Below are positions 12,794-25,860 of a stretch of 64,000 nt of DNA, in pieces. The first letter of the stretch is position 1. The number at the start of each line of letters is the position of its first letter. The DNA comes from Muscardinus avellanarius (taxonomy: Eukaryota; Chordata; Mammalia; Rodentia; Gliridae). The position numbers and the translations under genes were made by a program. The stretch is from assembly GCA_963383645.1 (NCBI GenBank), contig OY726576.1, positions 15,549,486 through 15,613,485 on the forward strand, written 5' to 3'. A model generated the notes under the pieces. The model was not told the origin of the DNA and did no database searches. It saw only the letters and a list, made by a program, of their open reading frames with translations.

Positions 12794-13700
12794 ATAGACA
12801 AATATTTTCATTATTATTAGTTTTATTATTGGTGGTACTGGGGTTCCTGGAAACCCTTCTACCTCCGGGCTGCACTCTCAGACATATTTTATATATATAT
12901 TTTTGGAAACAGGGTCTCTTAAGGCAGCACAGCTGGCTTTGAACCAGCTTGATCCTCCTGTCTTCGCCTCCCAAGAGCAAGGATTACAGGTGTGCGCCAC
13001 CACGCCCGGCAACAAGTATTATTTTCATGTGCATTTTGGAAAGTCTAACTAGTGCAGCAAAACACATGGCTTTATGGACAGTAATGATTATGATGATTCT
13101 AAAGAGAATAGTTATATAAATTAATTTATTATTATTATTACTATTTTGGTGGTACTGGGGTTCCTGGAAGCCCTTCTACCTCCGGGCTACACTCCCAGAC
13201 CTATTTTTATATTTTTATTTGGAAACAGGGTCTCTTTAGCCAGCAAGGCCGAACCAGCGCGATCCTCCTGTCTCCGCCACCCAAGTGCGGGGATTACCAG
13301 CGTGTGCCACCACGCCTGGCGTTTATTCTTAAATGAGTTAATTTCATCCTTAAAATAAAGTGAGTTCTTTTATTTCATTTGCGGGTCTGGGGATGGAACC
13401 GAGGGGCATTCTACCTCCGAGCTACACCCCTAGCCATATTTTTTATTCTCTATTTGGAAACAAGGTCTCACCATGTTACAGAGGATCTTACTAAGTAGCC
13501 CAGGCTGTCTGCTGCGATCCTCCTGGATCTCAGCCTCCTAAGTGCTGGAATTACAAGCATGTGCCACCACGCCCAGCCATTTTTAGTTTTTTGGGCTGGG
13601 AGATGGGGGTCTGGCTGTGTTGCTGAGACTGGCCTCAATCTCATGAAACTCCTGCCTACTTCCTGAGTAGCCAGAATTAGAGGCCTAGAACGCGGTGTCC
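12528..13700. repeat. SINE cluster in the former SETMAR intron, copy 1
   Basis: A + strand B1-dID SINE (12528-12735) is followed by a (TA)n tract (12742-12792), subfamily-B minus-strand SINEs (12828-13010 and 13143-13322), a standard minus-strand SINE (13378-13580) and a B1 fragment (about 13600-13700). All recur in order at 56687-57840 inside the intact SETMAR intron. Confidence 0.75.
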
Positions 13701-13867
13701 AGTTTAAAGTGAGTTAACTTCAATACATACATCAGGCCAATAGTTCTCCAAACTGCCGCATCAGAGGCCTGAGGGGGCGTGGGCTGACTGCACTTGTTTG
13801 GAGGGCACAGTCATCTGCACTGGGTAGAGGGCCCGTGTAGAGGGCTGCTCAAAAAGTGGTTACGAGC

Positions 13868-14500
13868 TAAGCACTGTGGCACACACCTGCAATCCCGGTT
13901 CTAGAGGCTCTGTGTCAAAATAAGGGATGAAAAATAGGGCTGGGGGTGTAGCTCGGAGGTCAAATGCCCCTGGGTTCCATCCCCACACCTGAAAAAAAAA
14001 AAAGAAAAAAAAGAAATTTAAGAAGTCTTTTCTCAAAAAAAAAAAGTTGTTTCTCATTGAGGTATATTTTGACAATTCTCAAACCCAAATACATGAACAC
14101 CTGCACTGGACAATTAAGTAAGTGGACAGCAGGAGGTAGGAGTCAGATTTCTCACCATTGAAGCACATCATAGAATTAACTTTTTTTTCTTTTTTGATAG
14201 TACTGGGGATGGAACCCAGGGGCATTCGACCTCCAAGCTACTCACCAGTCCTATTTTTGTTTTGAAACAGGGTCTCACTGACTTGCAGAGGGCCTCACCA
14301 AGTAGCTGAGGCTGACCATGAACTAAGATCCTCCTGTCTCAGCCTCCTGAATGCTGAGATTACTACCGGGAACCACCTTTGTTTTTTTTTGAAATGAGGT
14401 CTAAGTTACTGAGGGTCTTACGAGGTTGATGAACCTGTGATCCTCTGGTCTGAGCCCCCTAGGTACTGAGATTACAGGTATGTGTCACCACGCCCAGTTC
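13868..14500. repeat. Three SINE fragments
   Basis: A short + strand element lies at 13868-13990, with the B1 part internally deleted. Minus-strand elements lie at 14180-14375 and 14380-14500. Homologues are at 59155-59780 (same orientation) and 30690-31310 (inverted). Confidence 0.65.
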
Positions 14501-14559
14501 AGAATACATTTGTGTACAGACAAATTTGATCTTTTTTTTTTATTATGATTTAAGACTGA

Positions 14560-14900
14560 CTCCCGCTTACAAAAGTCAATTCTCTATGTTGTGTTACAGA
14601 CAGCCCCACAATTCAGAACTCAAAGCAGAAATTCAAGTATCATCCTCACTCCCAGTTCTACAAGTTGACTCGGCTCGGCTGAATGGTCCTCATTGCAGCT
14701 CCCATGAGGCTGCAGTCGTCGGCTGGGATCCCGTCCTGTGAAGCCCCGGCAGGACAGAGCATCCACGCGGCTCGCTCGCTGCCCGGCGTCCACGAGGCCG
14801 CTCCGTGGCTGGAGTTCTCAAGCTCAGCAACAGGGTTTGAAGAGGAGAGTTTCAGGCCTCTCATGAACTGAGCGCAGGGGCCCCTTAATATCACTTCTGC
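14560..14900 (-). other. Conserved GC-rich segment ending in an A-rich tail, copy 1 (possible retrocopy)
   Basis: Read on the minus strand, a frame of about 78 codons (14894-14658) is followed by about 100 bp of non-coding sequence and AATCATAATAAAAAAAAA. This resembles the 3' end of a processed transcript. Copies are at 30298-30640 (+, frame open for 88 codons) and 59820-60190 (-, frame shifted). I do not recognise the protein. It may be a retropseudogene fragment or an untranslated exon. Confidence 0.35.
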
Positions 14901-14909
14901 TATGTGAGG

Positions 14910-15275
14910 GGAGGGGCCAAGGGTGGGATTGGGACTGAAGCCAGAGGCAGTCTATCTCCCAGCCACACCCCAGGCTTTTTTATTTTGAAATGGGCCTTGC
15001 TAGGTCGCTGAGGTTTGCACTCAGTTGCTGAGGCTGGCCTCACATCTGCAATCCTCCTGGCTCAGCCTCCCTCAGGGGTAGGATTGTAGGTGTGCGCCAA
15101 CACACCTTTGGTTCTACTTTTTGTTGTTGTGGCGGTGGTGGTGGTTTGTTTTGTGGTACTGGGGATTGAGCTCAGGGGCATTCTACTTCAGAGCTGCATG
15201 CCAAGGCGCTTTTATTTTTTGGTTTGAAACAGGGTCTTCCTAGTTTGCTGCAAGTCTCACTAAGTGCGTGCTAGG
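14910..15275 (-). repeat. Two minus-strand SINEs with a (GTT/GGT)n patch
   Basis: Elements are at about 14910-15115 and 15150-15275. Duplicates lie at 60210-60550 and inverted at 29930-30275. Confidence 0.65.
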
Positions 15276-15507
15276 CTCTGCTCTATGCTTGATCAGGCAA
15301 GTTGACAAGGCTGTCCCAGATCCACAAGGAAGGAAACAAGACTTTCTCTCATTGTACTCAAATAGGGAAGGAATCGAGGATGTCTGTCTCAGAGAGTACA
15401 CAGTCCGCCCTCTCAACACTAAATTTCATCGGCATCCTAGTGAAATGTATATTCATGCCTCTTGCTAATATACGCTAGATTTTTTGCAGAACTGGGGATG
15501 GAACCTA
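15276..15507. other. Unique spacer up to a duplication breakpoint
   Basis: Homologous to 60551-60790 and, inverted, to 29800-29930. At about 15507 the sequence leaves the SINE that continues at 60790 and jumps into finger-exon sequence. This marks a rearrangement junction. Confidence 0.6.
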
Positions 15508-15697
15508 GGATCTATCGTCCGAGGCTCGCTGCTCCTTCTGGTCCTCCGCGTGTGGGTCCCCAGGTGCAACAAGTCTTTCTGCACATAAGCATCTGAAGAT
15601 CCAGGGGCAGTGGCCCACAGCATGTTTTTTTCCAGAGATTTCTGGTTGGAGAAATCAGGAGGGCAGAGAGTAATGGAGTGCTGGGGCGGGTTTGGTC
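15508..15697 (-). pseudogene. ZNF133: Truncated 5' end of a ZNF133-like finger exon
   Basis: Only the first 190 bp of the finger exon survive, from just after the minus-strand acceptor CCGGCAG to the breakpoint at 15508. It covers the LCPPDF... spacer region and no finger. It would be the terminal exon of the KRAB gene whose A and B exons are at 19200-19326 and 17987-18082. Small changes near 15622-15632 also disturb the frame. The homologous intact exon starts at 36607. Confidence 0.8.
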
Positions 15698-15802
15698 CTG
15701 CCGGAGAGAGAAATGCCCAAGTCAGATAGAACTCATTTGATGGTGAGACTTGACCACATTCTTCAAATCCTTAATAGCAAATGTTACTGACCAAGAGGTA
15801 CT

Positions 15803-15841
<39 letters not shown>

Positions 15842-16060
15842 TGTATTTGGTCTCGGGTTGGAACACTGAGGCATTTGACCTCCAAGCTACACAACCTGCC
15901 CAATTTTTTATTCTTGTTATTTTGAAACAGGGTCTCACTGAGTTGCAGACGACCTCACTAAGTAGCTCAGGCTGTCTGCGAACCACAATCCTCAGGTCTC
16001 AGCCTCCCAGATGCTGGGATTAAAAGCGTGCACCACCACGCCCAGCTCCAAGAGGTACTG
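15803..16060 (-). repeat. (ATTT)n tract and minus-strand B1-dID SINE
   Basis: The ATTT tract (15803-15844) is the tail of the SINE at about 15850-16050. The allelic-like copy at 36711-36980 has a longer tract. The same element is on the + strand in duplicon A (4470-4708). Confidence 0.8.
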
Positions 16061-16359
16061 TATATGACCAACTTCCCAGCTTAACGGTACGGCTTAACAG
16101 ACAGGGGACAGCAAAGGCATCACAGGCACCTTTGGGTGTATAAATAGGGACAACATCTACAGTTTACATGATTCTCACTACGATAACCTTCCAACGCACA
16201 GCAACACACACAGAAACAACACCTGAAACTTGTGTTCTTTTTTATCACTGAGAGCTAGCTAACCAGTGAACTGTGCTCGTCTCATCAAGAGATAGGTAGA
16301 GGGCACAGTCATCTGCACTGGGTAGAGGGCCCGTGTAGAGGGCTGCTCAAAAAGTGGTT

Positions 16360-16578
16360 AAGAGCTAAGCACTGTGGCACACACCTGCAATCCTGGTTCT
16401 AGAGACTCTGTGTCAAAATAAGGGATGAAAAATAGGGCTGGGGGTGTAGCTCAGAGGTAGAATGCGCCTGAGTTCCATCCCCAATACTGCAAAAAGAAAA
16501 AGAATAAAAAACAGGGCTGGGAGTACAGCTTGGAGGTAGAATGTCCCGAGGGTCAATATCCAGTACCACAATAAATGA

Positions 16579-16609
<31 letters not shown>

Positions 16610-17545
16610 CATACATACATAACATCTAAGCTGGGTGTGGTGGCTCATGCTTGTAATCCCCGTGCTTGGGAGGTGGAGACAGGAGAATCGCTCTGGTTCG
16701 AAGCCAGCCGTGCTGGCTTAAGAGATCCTATTTCCAAATAAAAAATATAAAATAGGTCTGGGAGTGTAGCTCAGAGGTAGAAGGGCTTCCAGGAACCCCA
16801 GTACCACAAAATACAATAAATTAAAATAAATAAAATAAAAGAAATAAATATAAAAAATGAAAAAATAAAAAATAACACCTTAAATAAAAATTCATGGTCT
16901 AAGTTGGGCATGGTGGTGCATGCTTGGAATTTTAGTATTTGGGCGCAGCGACAGGAGGATTGCGGTTCATGGACAGCCTCTGCGACTTGGTGAGGCCTTC
17001 ACAACTTAGTGAGACCCTGTTTGACTAAGAGCAGGGCAGGGGTGTTGCTCAGAGGTAGAATGAACCTAGGTTCAATCTTCATGACCACAAAAACTTAAAA
17101 ATGCAAAGGACAATTAGACAAGAGTCACTGATACCTTAGAACTGCTGCGTTCTTAGGTTTTACATCAAGTAGTACTTGATGAAGAAGAATATGGAAAGTT
17201 AAGGATGTATATAATACTTGGAACAGGGGTTAGTCAACTTTTTCTTAATGAAACTAAATAGTTTTAAGGGCTAAAAGACAAAATGAAGGACGTTATATTT
17301 ATTTTTACATCATATTTTTTTTTTGAAGTCCTAGTGATGAAACTCAGGGACACTGTACCCCAGATCCACACCGCTACCTGTACTTTTTAAGTCTTTTCAT
17401 TTATTTATTTATTTATTTATTAACAGGGTCTCACTGAGTTGCGAAGGGCCTCGCTAAGTAGCTGGAGCTGTCAGTGAACCGTGATCCTCTCATCTCAGCC
17501 CCCCCAAGACTGGGATTACAAGCGTGCTCCACCATGCCTGGCAAT
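16360..17545. repeat. SINE cluster between KRAB-B and the finger exon, copy 1
   Basis: A short + strand SINE with two right parts (16360-16570) is followed by a (CATA)n tract (16583-16622), a subfamily-B SINE (16628-16820), a + strand SINE (16895-17092) and a minus-strand SINE with (TTTA)n (17325-17545). The order is the same at 37290-38490. Confidence 0.75.
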
Positions 17546-17986
17546 TTACATAACCATGTAAAAATGTAAAAACCACTCTAAGCTTACATTTGCTTTGAGC
17601 ACTCCAATTAAATTTCTCAACTGACTTTTGAGCTTTATGTCTCCCACTGGGCTTTTTTTTTCTTTATATCATTCACTTTCTGCTCTATTCTTCTTGATCT
17701 TTTCTAAAAAGATGTTAACAAAAGAGAAAAAAACACACAAACATGTTCAAGAGTTACCCCGGGAAGGCCAGGGCTTCCTGGAGGAGGAAGGCGACAGGAG
17801 ACCCAGGGAAGCCCTCAGGGGATGAGGATGAGGTCGGGAAGGGAGGCCGAGCCAGGCAATGTGAACGCAGGCCGAGAGCTCCAGAGGCAGCTCCCTGCAC
17901 TCGGGCTCGGCGCCGCCTCCCTCCGGCCTCTCGGCTGCTCACACCCTGCGTCCTGGAGCTCACTGGCCCAGTTTCCTGCCACTCAC

Positions 17987-18082
17987 CCGCACGGGAGGCT
18001 GGCGCGCATCTGCTCTCTTCTCTCCACGCCTCTTTCCCTTGCTCCAGCTGGACGATCAGCTTTGGCTTAGAAAACGGGATTC
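17987..18082 (-). pseudogene. ZNF133: KRAB-B exon, copy 1
   Basis: This is a 96-nt exon, the standard KRAB-B length, bounded by the acceptor TCCTGTGTGCAG and the donor GTGAGTGG. It encodes FSKPKLIVQLEQGKEAWREE, matching the KRAB-B box of ZNF133 (FSKP.LI.QLEQGKE.WREE). The exon itself is intact. The gene is classed as a pseudogene because the KRAB-A donor is mutated and the finger exon is truncated at 15508. Confidence 0.85.
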
Positions 18083-18348
18083 CTGCACACAGGAAAGGAT
18101 GAAAAGATGACCTTACGTCGTGGGTCAAGGGCCAGGGAAGAATTCAGAGGCAAGCCAGGTGAGGAGCTTGAAAGGGTGCGGCAAGGACCTGAACGAGTGG
18201 GGCCGATCCACTCACGGAGGCGCTGATTCTGTTCCAAGCCAGGTGGATGAACACCGCCGTCACCCATCACGGAAAATAAGTTACTAAGAGAGCCCAGCTC
18301 AGAGGAAAAGGCCCAGAAATGCAGAGTATCAGCCAGAGCGCTTGTGCG

Positions 18349-18352
<4 letters not shown>

Positions 18353-18379
<27 letters not shown>

Positions 18380-19115
18380 TTTCTTTTTTTTTTTTTTTGG
18401 TAGTATTCGGGTTCTTGGAAACCCTTTACCTCCAAGCTACACTCCCAGGCCTATTTTTTATATTTTTATTTGGAAATTGGTTCTCCAAAGCCAGAGCGAC
18501 TGGCTTCGAACCTGCGCGATCGTCCTGTCTCCGCCTCCCAAGCGCGGGGATAACAAGCGTGCGCCACCACCCAGCGCCACATACACACTTTCAACTCTAC
18601 AAATCTGACCTTCTTTGTGACACAGAAAACTACATGTTTTTCCTTTTGAGTGCAACCCGAAAGCTAATTTAAAAAAAAAGATTTGTAGCCATACGTGCTG
18701 GTGCACACTCATAATCCCAGTACCTGGGAGACGGAGACAGGAGAATCGCATGTTTACAGCCAGCCACAGTAACATAGTGAGGCCTTTCAAAACTTAGTTC
18801 ACAATAAAAAATAAAAATTACACAATAAAGAATAAAAAATAGGGTGAGGGTGTAGGTCAGTGGTAGAATGACCCTGGGTTCAATCTCCAACACCCCCCCC
18901 CCAAAAAAAAAGTTGGTTTGTAGTGGCACACATTTGCAATCTCAGCCTTTGGGAGAGAGAGAGACTGGAGGTTCGTGGTTTGAGGACAGCCTCAGCTACT
19001 TACGTCCTTTGCAACTCAGGGAGACCTTGTTTAAAAATAAATAATAAAAAATAGAACTGGGGGGAGTAGCTCAGAGGTAGAATGTGCCTGGGTTTCATCT
19101 TCAGTACCAAAAAAA
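18353..19115. repeat. (CA)n tract and three SINEs between KRAB-A and KRAB-B
   Basis: The (CA)n tract (18353-18380) is followed by a subfamily-B minus-strand SINE (18395-18580) and + strand SINEs (18686-18905 and 18915-19115). The copy-2 intron keeps the CA tract (39300-39341) but lacks the subfamily-B SINE and has only one + strand SINE (39430-39600). The extra elements here are either later insertions or were lost there. Confidence 0.7.
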
Positions 19116-19143
19116 AAAAAAACAAATAAAAAAAATTGCATCA

Positions 19144-22439
<3,296 letters not shown>

Positions 22440-22760
22440 GAAGTTTGCCTGGACTACAACTCCCAGGATCCTCTGCGCTGTGGGCCTCTCCTCCCAGAAT
22501 GCTTCGGGGCTGCCATTGGCTGTGCTAGGTTTCTCTGGGTGACGCGATAGGGCCAGCAGGAGATGGTGGCCTCTTTAACTTAAAATCACACTTGTTAGTC
22601 ATGAAGAGCCTCTCTGAGGACGCTCCACCTTGCTGAGTACCTGCTCGGCGCTTCTCTAGACTACAAGTCCCAGCGAGCCCTGCAGGGACTTCCGCATCCG
22701 GGCTCTCCCCCTTGACAAGTGGAAGTGCCCGACCAGGGGGCGCTCTGGCACTTTTAGTGG
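22440..22760. promoter_or_regulatory. CpG-rich promoter-like block, copy 2
   Basis: ZNF143/THAP11-type motifs lie at 22452 and 22660. The YY1-like site seen in copies 1 and 3 is changed to AGATGGTGGC (22561). On the minus strand the block leads to the KRAB-A exon at 19326; on the + strand it leads to the finger exon at 24926. Confidence 0.5.
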
Positions 22761-22904
22761 AGCGGAAGTTCACCAGAGGTCTTTTTACCTGGACTTGGGC
22801 AGGTCCTAGGGCCTTGTTCTCCCCATCCAGCGCTATGCAGTTGGAAATCAGTGCCCATATTCCGGGGTCGCGGGCAGGTGGATCCCTATCCAGCTTGTTT
22901 ACAA

Positions 22905-23943
22905 TTGAGGAGGTGGCCCTGGGGATTGAACCCATGGTTGCCGGAGACTTGCCTGGAACTTCAAACCTTAAGTCTCAACTCCAAGTCCTGAGATTACAGG
23001 TGTGCACCATTGCCGCGCCTGTCCTTATATACTTTTCCCCTTTTTTGCAGTACTGGAGATTGAACCCAGGGGCATTCTACCTCTGAGCTACTATCCCTTA
23101 TTTTTTTTAATCCTTATTTTTAAACAGGCCTCACTAAGTAGCTGAGGCTGGCTGCTAACCTGTGATTACTCCTGTCTCAACCTCCCAAGGACTTGAAATT
23201 CAGGCCTGTGCCACATGCTCAGCTAACAGAATAAAATAAACAAAATGTAAGCAATCACAAGAGAATATAATTTCATTTTTAAAATATGAGACAGAATACA
23301 CTGACAATAGAATAGAATTAAAATAAGAATTTGATAGCCGGACTTGGTTGCCTACGCTTGTAATCCCAGCATTCAGGAGGCTGAGACTGGAGGATGGTGG
23401 TTAGCGGACAGCCTCAGCCAGTTAGCGAGGCCCCTTGCACCTTAGTGAGACCCTGTTTCCAAATAAAGTATAAAATATGTCAGGGAGTATAGCCCAGAGG
23501 TACAAAGCTCCTGGGTTCCACCTCAGTACCACAAAAATAAAATAAAAAGGCAAAAAATAGGGCAGAGGGAATAGATCAGAGGCAGAATGCTCCTTGGGTT
23601 CCATCTCCAGTACTAGCAAAAAAAATTGATAATCAAATTATTGTTAAAATATCTATATTACAATTGATTGATAATTTCACTGAAGGCATGGGGAATAGAG
23701 GTTATGGCCCAAATAACATTAAATATTTAGCTTAGGAAATCTAGAATACCTTTTAAATTTAAAATTTAGAAACTAGATTTTAGAAATTTCACTTTAGAGC
23801 CGGACGTGTTGGCACACACTTGTAATCCTAGTACTTGGGAAGTTGAGACAGGAGGATCTGGGTTCACAGGCAGCCTCAGCTACTTAGTGAGGCCCTTGGG
23901 AGATACAATGCCCCTGGGTTTAATCCCTAGCACAGCTAGTGTG

Positions 23944-23996
<53 letters not shown>

Positions 23997-24820
23997 CTCA
24001 TAGTTCAGAGGCCAGCAAGACCCTGTTACAAAATAAAAAATCAAAAGGCCTGGGGAGTGATTTGGGGTGTAGAATGCCCCTGAGTTTAATCTCTACTACA
24101 AAAAAATTAACTTTAGTATTGACCTTTATTAAACTTATATTTAAAATTAATATTAGAAATTTAGAATAGATGTTCTAGCCGGGCGTGGTGGCGCACGCTT
24201 GTAATCCCAGCATTCAGGAGGCTGAGACTGGAGGATTGCGGTTCGTGGATGGCCTCAGCTACTTAGGCCCTATGCAACTCAGTGAGACCCTTTTTCAAAA
24301 TAAAGAATAAAAAATAGGGCAGGGGGTGTAGAAAAGAGGTAAAATGCCCCTGTGTTCCATCCCCACACCTGTTCACTGGTTAGCTAGCTCTCAGTGAGAA
24401 AAAAGAACACAAGTTTCAGGCGTGGTTTCTGTGTGTGTTGCTGTGCGTTGGAAGGTTATCGTAGTGAGAATCATGTAGACTGTCGATGTTGTCCCTATTT
24501 ATACACCCAAGAGTGCCTGTGATGCCTGTGCTGTCCCCTGTCTGTTGAGCTGTACTGTTGGGCTGGGAAGTTGGTCATATACAGTAACTCTTGGAGCCGG
24601 GAGTGGTGGCGCACGCTTGTAATCCCAGCATCTGGGAGGCTGAGACCTGAGGATTGCAGTTCGCGGACAGCCTGAGCTACTTAGTGAGGTCGTCTGCAAC
24701 TCAGTGAGACCCTGTTTCAAAATAACAAGAATAAAAAATTGGGCAGGGTGTGTAGCTTGGAGGTCAAATGCCTCTGTGTTCCATCCCTAGACCCACTAAA
24801 TAAATAAATAAATAAATAAA
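22905..24820. repeat. SINE series upstream of finger exon copy 2
   Basis: Elements lie at 22905-23020 (-), 23045-23225 (-), 23336-23620 (+, trimer), 23799-24110 (+, split by (CA)n 23950-23991), 24177-24370 (+) and 24596-24800 (+) with a short (TAAA)n tail. All are shared with copies 1 and 3. Confidence 0.75.
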
Positions 24821-24925
24821 GTACCTCTTGGTCAGTAACATTTGCTATTAAGGATTTTGAAGAATGTGGTCAAGTCTCACCATCAAATGAGTTCCATCTG
24901 ACTTGGGCTTCTCTTTCTCTGGCAG

Positions 24926-25860
24926 GACCAAACCCGCCCCTGCACTCCATTACTCTCTGCCCTCCTGATTTCTCCAACCAGAAATCTCTGGAGCAAAACG
25001 TGCTTTGTGGCCACTGTCCCTGCGTCTTCACATGCTTATGTGCAGAAAGACTTGTTGCACCTGGGGACCCACACGCGGAGGACCAGAAGGAGCAGCGAGC
25101 CTCGGACGATAGATCCTGGAGCGACAGAGCAGAAGATCAAGACAGAGAAGGCTCCAAGTCTCGTTTTGGTAGGCCCAAGAAAAGTACTTTTGGAGAATTT
25201 CCCAGGCCACCCCAGAGGCTACCAGGTAGCTCCCAGCATCACATCAGAGCACTGGGGATGGAGGAGAGCCCGGCTCAGACGAGGACCCCCAAAGACTCCG
25301 ACAAGGTGCTGAGGAGGGCAGAAGGTCTAGGTCTTGGAGCAGTTGCCTGTGGCCAGCGCAGACTGCGTTCCAGCAAGATGACCGGCCTGCTCAGTCACCA
25401 GAGGACACACTCGGTGGAGAAGCCATACGTGTGCGGTGTGTGTGAGAAGGGCTTCAGTCTGAAGACGTGCCTGACCAGGCACCAGAAGCTGCACTCGTGG
25501 AAGAAGCCCTTTGTGTGTGGCGAGTGCGGGCGACGCTTCACACGGAAGGCCTCCCTCATCATCCACCAGAGGACGCACTCAGGCGAGAAGCCGTATGTGT
25601 GCCAAGAGTGCGGGCGAGGCTTCAGGCTGAAGTTTATTCTCACCATCCACCAGAGGACGCACTTGGGCGGGAAGCCGTTTGTGTGCCGAGACTGCGGCAA
25701 AGGCTTTACTCTGAAGTCGACCTTGGTTAGACACCAGATTACCCACTCAGGCGAGAAGCCCTACGTGTGCCATGAATGCGGGCGAGGCTTTAACCGTAAG
25801 TCCAACCTCATCATCCACCAGAGGACACACTCAGGCGAGAAGCCATATGTGTGCAGTTAG
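24926..25860 (+). pseudogene. ZNF133: ZNF133-like finger exon, copy 2, part before the internal stop
   Basis: The exon opens after the acceptor CTCTTTCTCTGGCAG and reads through the ZNF133-type spacer (IFTCLCAE near the start). It then has one degenerate finger (first cysteine pair damaged) and five good C2H2 fingers, the first [20 protein letters not shown]. It stops at TAG 25858-25860, where PYVCSEC became PYVCS-stop by a single G to T change (GAG to TAG). The same frame stays open for another 672 codons. No KRAB exon is seen upstream on this strand. If transcribed, the product would be a KRAB-less protein of about 310 aa. Confidence 0.75.

Noticed and set aside
12605..12811. Small frames with YIYIYI, CVCVCV or HTHTHT runs (also near 18342, 23939, 49159 and 54288)
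   Set aside because: They are translations of TA and CA microsatellites.
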